Shown here piece after piece: positions 5,883 through 8,090 of a DNA stretch of 8,090 nt. The DNA comes from an archaeon. Its GTDB lineage: Archaea > Thermoproteota > Nitrososphaeria > Conexivisphaerales > UBA164. The DNA is taken from positions 1-8,090 of the forward strand of contig JAJZYL010000054.1 in the NCBI GenBank assembly GCA_021798095.1, given 5' to 3'. The first letter of the stretch is position 1. Each line of letters opens with the position of its first letter. Below the pieces are notes generated by a model. It ran no database searches. It saw nothing but the letters and a program-made list of their open reading frames with translations, and was not told where the DNA came from. The position numbers and the translations under genes are program-made.

Positions 5883-6934
5883 TATATTAACGCCCTAATG
5901 GTGTGTCCAAGTATAACCGTATACACCAAGAATCCTACCATTATGGCTATCACTATTACGTCCATATATGAAATCCCTTTAGTTTCCTTATAATCAACTG
6001 GTTTCTTGGCGTTTTCAAACCCTCTCGCGTAAAGGGCCACTCCCATTTCCGTGGACCTCTTGATCATTGAAGCTACCAATGGTATCGCGATATACGCAAG
6101 GTCCACTATGCGTGCCAATATATTCCTCCTTTGAACTTCAGCACCTCGGGCCCTCTGTGCTGTCCTTATGTTCTCATAATCTATCAATATTATGTTAAGG
6201 TTTCTGAACATAAGAGCCGCAAAGAAAGCGGCTCTGAATGACGCCTTCAGCTGTCTTAGCGCCCCCGCTATTTCCGTATCCCTAGTCGTCAACAGGAACA
6301 GAAATGATGTGTATATTAGGACGCCGTAACCAAGCACCTTACCAAAGGCCACCGTAACCGAGGCCGATGGAAGGGTAAAGGCGAATAGCCCTCCCGTCTT
6401 GATAGCGACCCATGTATACGGGTAAACATCCAAGAAGGCGGGGGTTATAGAAATGAACCATAAAATGAGGGCCGCTATAAGAGGCCACATAACGCTTCTC
6501 ATCCTATAATAAAGGCCGAAGAATACAACCAAAAACAGGACCGTAGATATCCCTATGGGGAAATATCCGGGCCAAATGTAAAAAGGGATAGTTGGCCCAG
6601 GCAGGGCCCTGTCAAAGAAGAGCCACCAGAAGAACTCTCCAAACAATACTGGCAAAGCGAGGAGAAGGTAAGATGTAACCAAATACTTTGCCGACCTTGC
6701 AAGGCCCAATAAGACGAAAACCAGCGCCAAAAGGAAAACTAAACCTGCTATGTCTGGGCCCCCTTTGGATATAGGTATATCAAACATATAGAGGGCGACT
6801 ATTGACATGATCACTATCATGAGCGCCTTAGTTATTACATGAAGTTTTTCAACCGGTGTGCCCACCTTCATTGAAAAAATAAAGGTGCGCACGTACTCCT
6901 TTTTAGTACGTGCTTCTGCGTCTTCTTTTGCCAC
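5882..6934 (-). CDS. ecfT: ECF transporter transmembrane coupling protein EcfT
   Basis: This 350-residue membrane protein links the ATPases to the substrate-binding S component. The two EcfT coupling-helix signatures are present: RTAQRARGAEVQRRN (257-271; ARG at 262-264) and MGVALYARGFEN (297-308; ARG at 303-305). Both arginines are expected to dock into the ATPase grooves. Hydrophobic segments lie at about 36-51, 62-78, 84-105, 127-141, 150-166, 193-216 and 322-342, and the last follows the second ARG motif. The N-terminal GTPVEKLHVITKAL (25-38) resembles the usual EcfT opening. The start is uncertain. A GTG at 6934 gives a hydrophilic 21-residue extension with no clear Shine-Dalgarno sequence, while Met22 (codon 6871-6869) is an alternative that would put a perfect hairpin in the leader. 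The gene lies 69 bases after the S component and 18 bases before the ATPase. Confidence 0.92.
   Translation of the reverse strand: MAKEDAEARTKKEYVRTFIFSMKVGTPVEKLHVITKALMIVIMSIVALYMFDIPISKGGPDIAGLVFLLALVFVLLGLARSAKYLVTSYLLLALPVLFGEFFWWLFFDRALPGPTIPFYIWPGYFPIGISTVLFLVVFFGLYYRMRSVMWPLIAALILWFISITPAFLDVYPYTWVAIKTGGLFAFTLPSASVTVAFGKVLGYGVLIYTSFLFLLTTRDTEIAGALRQLKASFRAAFFAALMFRNLNIILIDYENIRTAQRARGAEVQRRNILARIVDLAYIAIPLVASMIKRSTEMGVALYARGFENAKKPVDYKETKGISYMDVIVIAIMVGFLVYTVILGHTIRALI
6889..6913 (-). repeat. Perfect 9-bp inverted repeat (hairpin) at the 5' end of ecfT
   Basis: GCACGTACT (6889-6897) and AGTACGTGC (6905-6913) are exact inverse complements around a 7-base loop. In the minus-strand mRNA the loop reads AAAAAGG. 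The hairpin falls in codons 8 to 16 of the annotated frame, or in the leader if translation begins at Met22. It could affect access to the start region. It is not followed by a U run, so it is not a typical terminator. Confidence 0.55.
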
Positions 6935-6966
6935 CTTTTTTCACTGCAAGCGTGCTATTTTTGAGC

Positions 6967-6976
6967 TATATTAATA
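6967..6976 (-). promoter_or_regulatory. TATA box in front of ecfT
   Basis: The minus strand AAATATTAATATAG, core TATTAATATA, is centred about 38 bases before the GTG at 6934. This predicts initiation near 6945 and a leader of about 11 bases. It lies in the 69-base gap after the S-component gene, so the T and A genes may have a promoter of their own besides read-through from the S gene. Confidence 0.5.
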
Positions 6977-7003
6977 TTTTTGTATTGGTTATGATATTTG
7001 GGT

Positions 7004-7711
7004 TTAGGTTATCCAGCCCGTATTCACTAGCCCCTGTCTTTCAACCAAGCTCGTGAGCCCTTTGACTATTATGGGGGTGATTATTATCATGGCTATCGCG
7101 TCTCCAACGAACCAGCCCGCCCAGTAGTACCAGTATGCACTAGGTGGTACAAGCCCCAGTTGATATTCTATTCCTATTCCAAGCTGCGCGCTTATGAGGT
7201 TCAACACTACGACGTTTATCAGGATGAACCACACCCACGCCATTCCTCTGTGGGTCTTTGTTTCGCCTATCTGCTTATCGGTCAGGTCTCTGAATAATGG
7301 ATCGATGCCCATCTTGCCTAGGAAGCCCCTATAGATGATGAACATTACTAGTGGCGGTACTAGATCTGCTACAGAGTATAGGATAGATGGTACTATGCCT
7401 AAACCCACCATCAAGCCGGCCCCAACAACGCATCCAATGTAAGCGGCCAGTATGCCCCATAATCCCCACCATTCTGTGAAGACCATGAAGAATGGATAGA
7501 CAAAGTAGAAGAATGAAATCCCTGAAAAGCTCAACGGCCCTAGCATTACTACACTTAGGTATGATAGGATTATGATTACAGCTATCTGAACTATGTAGAG
7601 CGTATATTGTGTAGATGTAACCTTCCTTCCGCCTCCGATGCCGAGTGTATATTTGCTCCATGGGTACTTGTCTTGTGCTACAGCGCTTTTAACCGTCTCC
7701 GTGTTACTCAT
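7004..7711 (-). CDS. Probable ECF transporter S component (substrate unknown)
   Basis: This 235-residue protein has about six hydrophobic segments (roughly 36-57, 63-80, 84-104, 106-128, 156-176 and 195-218) and a hydrophilic N-terminus of about 30 residues containing KYTLGIGGGRK. Size, six-helix topology and position directly upstream of ecfT and ecfA fit the substrate-binding S component of an ECF importer; such proteins bind vitamins, precursors or metal ions. Notable stretches are FTEWWGLWGILAAYIG (78-93) and AGWFVGDAIAMIIITP (198-213). The WxxGDxxxxxxxxP pattern also occurs in MASE1-like membrane domains. No vitamin-specific S family (BioY, ThiT, RibU, FolT, CbiM) could be recognised, so substrate is left open. 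ATG at 7711 lies 27 bases behind a TATA box, so the mRNA is probably leaderless. It follows pheT by 38 bases on the same strand. Confidence 0.72.
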   Translation of the reverse strand: MSNTETVKSAVAQDKYPWSKYTLGIGGGRKVTSTQYTLYIVQIAVIIILSYLSVVMLGPLSFSGISFFYFVYPFFMVFTEWWGLWGILAAYIGCVVGAGLMVGLGIVPSILYSVADLVPPLVMFIIYRGFLGKMGIDPLFRDLTDKQIGETKTHRGMAWVWFILINVVVLNLISAQLGIGIEYQLGLVPPSAYWYYWAGWFVGDAIAMIIITPIIVKGLTSLVERQGLVNTGWIT

Positions 7712-7728
7712 TAAAAAGGGGAGTACAT

Positions 7729-7746
7729 AAGCTAATATTTAAGCTT
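7729..7746 (-). promoter_or_regulatory. TATA box of the S-component gene, flanked by a 5-bp dyad
   Basis: On the minus strand, TTAAATATT (7734-7742) is centred about 27 bases before the ATG at 7711, giving a leaderless promoter. The box is flanked by AAGCT and AGCTT (7742-7746 and 7729-7733), an inverted repeat of 5 bp around an 8-base centre. A dyad over a TATA box is a possible repressor site, but such short arms in AT-rich DNA may be chance. The element begins 3 bases beyond the pheT stop codon. Confidence 0.5.
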
Positions 7747-7749
7747 TTT

Positions 7750-8090
7750 TTATTTTATGCGTATATTTCCCACTTTCAACTCAAAAAAAGCTACCGGACT
7801 GTCTATCCCGAAGTTTTCTAGCACCTGCGGATTCACTTCACCAATTTCCCCAATCGTCGTCCCCCAATTCTTGATAATACCGCCCCTTAACATATAAGGG
7901 ATGGATGACCTGTCAAAGGACAAGTTAGCATCAAAACAATTCAATAGGGCCACTAAGTTCGACTTGATTTTGCTGAAGTCACCGAACTTGATTGCCGCCG
8001 CGAGGGCCTTTTCTTCTTTGTTATTTATAACTGGCCCCAGCTCGAACATTGCCTGTGGATTTTGCTCATCAGAATTTAACGCTATGATCG
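7750..8090 (-). CDS. pheT: Phenylalanine-tRNA ligase beta subunit, archaeal type (partial, C-terminal 112 residues)
   Basis: The minus-strand frame is open from the right edge of the window to TAA at 7752-7750, so the start lies beyond 8090; the internal ATG at 8049 is not the gene start. The visible part matches the C-terminal catalytic-like region of archaeal PheRS beta. NPQAMFELGPVI corresponds to the family's (L/Y)PQRIFEIGDVV, DFSKIKSNLVALL to -FTEIKS-VEALL, and TIGEIGEVNPQVLENFGI with SPVAFFEL to the conserved IG--GEIHPEVLE-FGLE-PV-AFEL ending. The usual FIPGR-A segment is degenerate here (IPYMLRGGII). The beta subunit works with PheS as an alpha2-beta2 enzyme that charges tRNA-Phe in the cytoplasm. 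The protein ends soon after the FEL motif (KVGNIRIK), the usual place. PheS, if adjacent, would lie to the right. Confidence 0.9.
   Translation of the reverse strand, partial: IIALNSDEQNPQAMFELGPVINNKEEKALAAAIKFGDFSKIKSNLVALLNCFDANLSFDRSSIPYMLRGGIIKNWGTTIGEIGEVNPQVLENFGIDSPVAFFELKVGNIRIK

Noticed and set aside
7329..7661. 110-codon open frame on the minus strand, another frame of the S-component gene
   Set aside because: Rich in His, Cys and Arg without membrane segments or family features. The overlapping frame encodes a coherent six-helix protein.
8047..8049. ATG at 8049 as the start of a 99-residue hypothetical gene
   Set aside because: The frame stays open to the window edge and the upstream residues (NPQA before MFELGPV) belong to the conserved PheT C-terminal region. 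The gene is simply cut by the window.
1..8090. CRISPR array, insertion sequence, tRNA or rRNA gene
   Set aside because: No spaced direct repeats, transposase motifs, terminal inverted repeats, tRNA cloverleaf or rRNA segments were seen, and the gaps between genes are all 154 bases or shorter.

Overview
The window looks like a housekeeping stretch of an archaeal chromosome. The archaeal markers are the N-terminus of ribosomal stalk protein P1/L12, a deoxyhypusine synthase, the C-terminus of an archaeal-type PheRS beta subunit, an eIF2B-related protein, and AT-rich TATA boxes placed so that several genes would give leaderless or nearly leaderless transcripts. This promoter style, together with an ECF-type importer and an AhpC-like peroxiredoxin, fits Thermoplasmata (Thermoplasmatales-like acidophiles) best. 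That placement is an inference from general knowledge, and another archaeal lineage cannot be excluded from the sequence alone.

Layout. Positions 1-1800 hold a minus-strand block: peroxiredoxin, then deoxyhypusine synthase, then the start of rpl12, which runs off the left edge. Each gene has its own TATA-like box. A 154-base divergent intergenic region (1801-1954) separates this block from a plus-strand pair, a CPA1/NhaP-type Na+/H+ antiporter (1955-3223) and an eIF2B/R15P-isomerase-fold protein (3292-4053). The pair converges, with only 7 bases to spare, on a minus-strand ECF transporter cluster. In transcription order (right to left) that cluster is a probable S component (7711-7004), the EcfT transmembrane coupler (6934-5882) and a fused double ATPase EcfA (5863-4061). 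Further right is the C-terminal part of pheT, which enters from beyond position 8090.

How the genes work together. The S, T and A proteins should form one ECF importer; its substrate cannot be read from the sequence. The other genes are individually conserved: translation (rpl12, DHS for eIF5A hypusination, PheRS), peroxide defence (Prx) and ion/pH homeostasis (antiporter). No CRISPR array, insertion sequence, tRNA or rRNA was seen. No wholly new system is evident. The items most worth a second look are the S component of unknown substrate, the eIF2B-like protein lacking the isomerase cysteine, the peroxiredoxin with a single cysteine, and the ecfT leader, which holds a perfect 9-bp hairpin and an overlapping 13-codon basic ORF.
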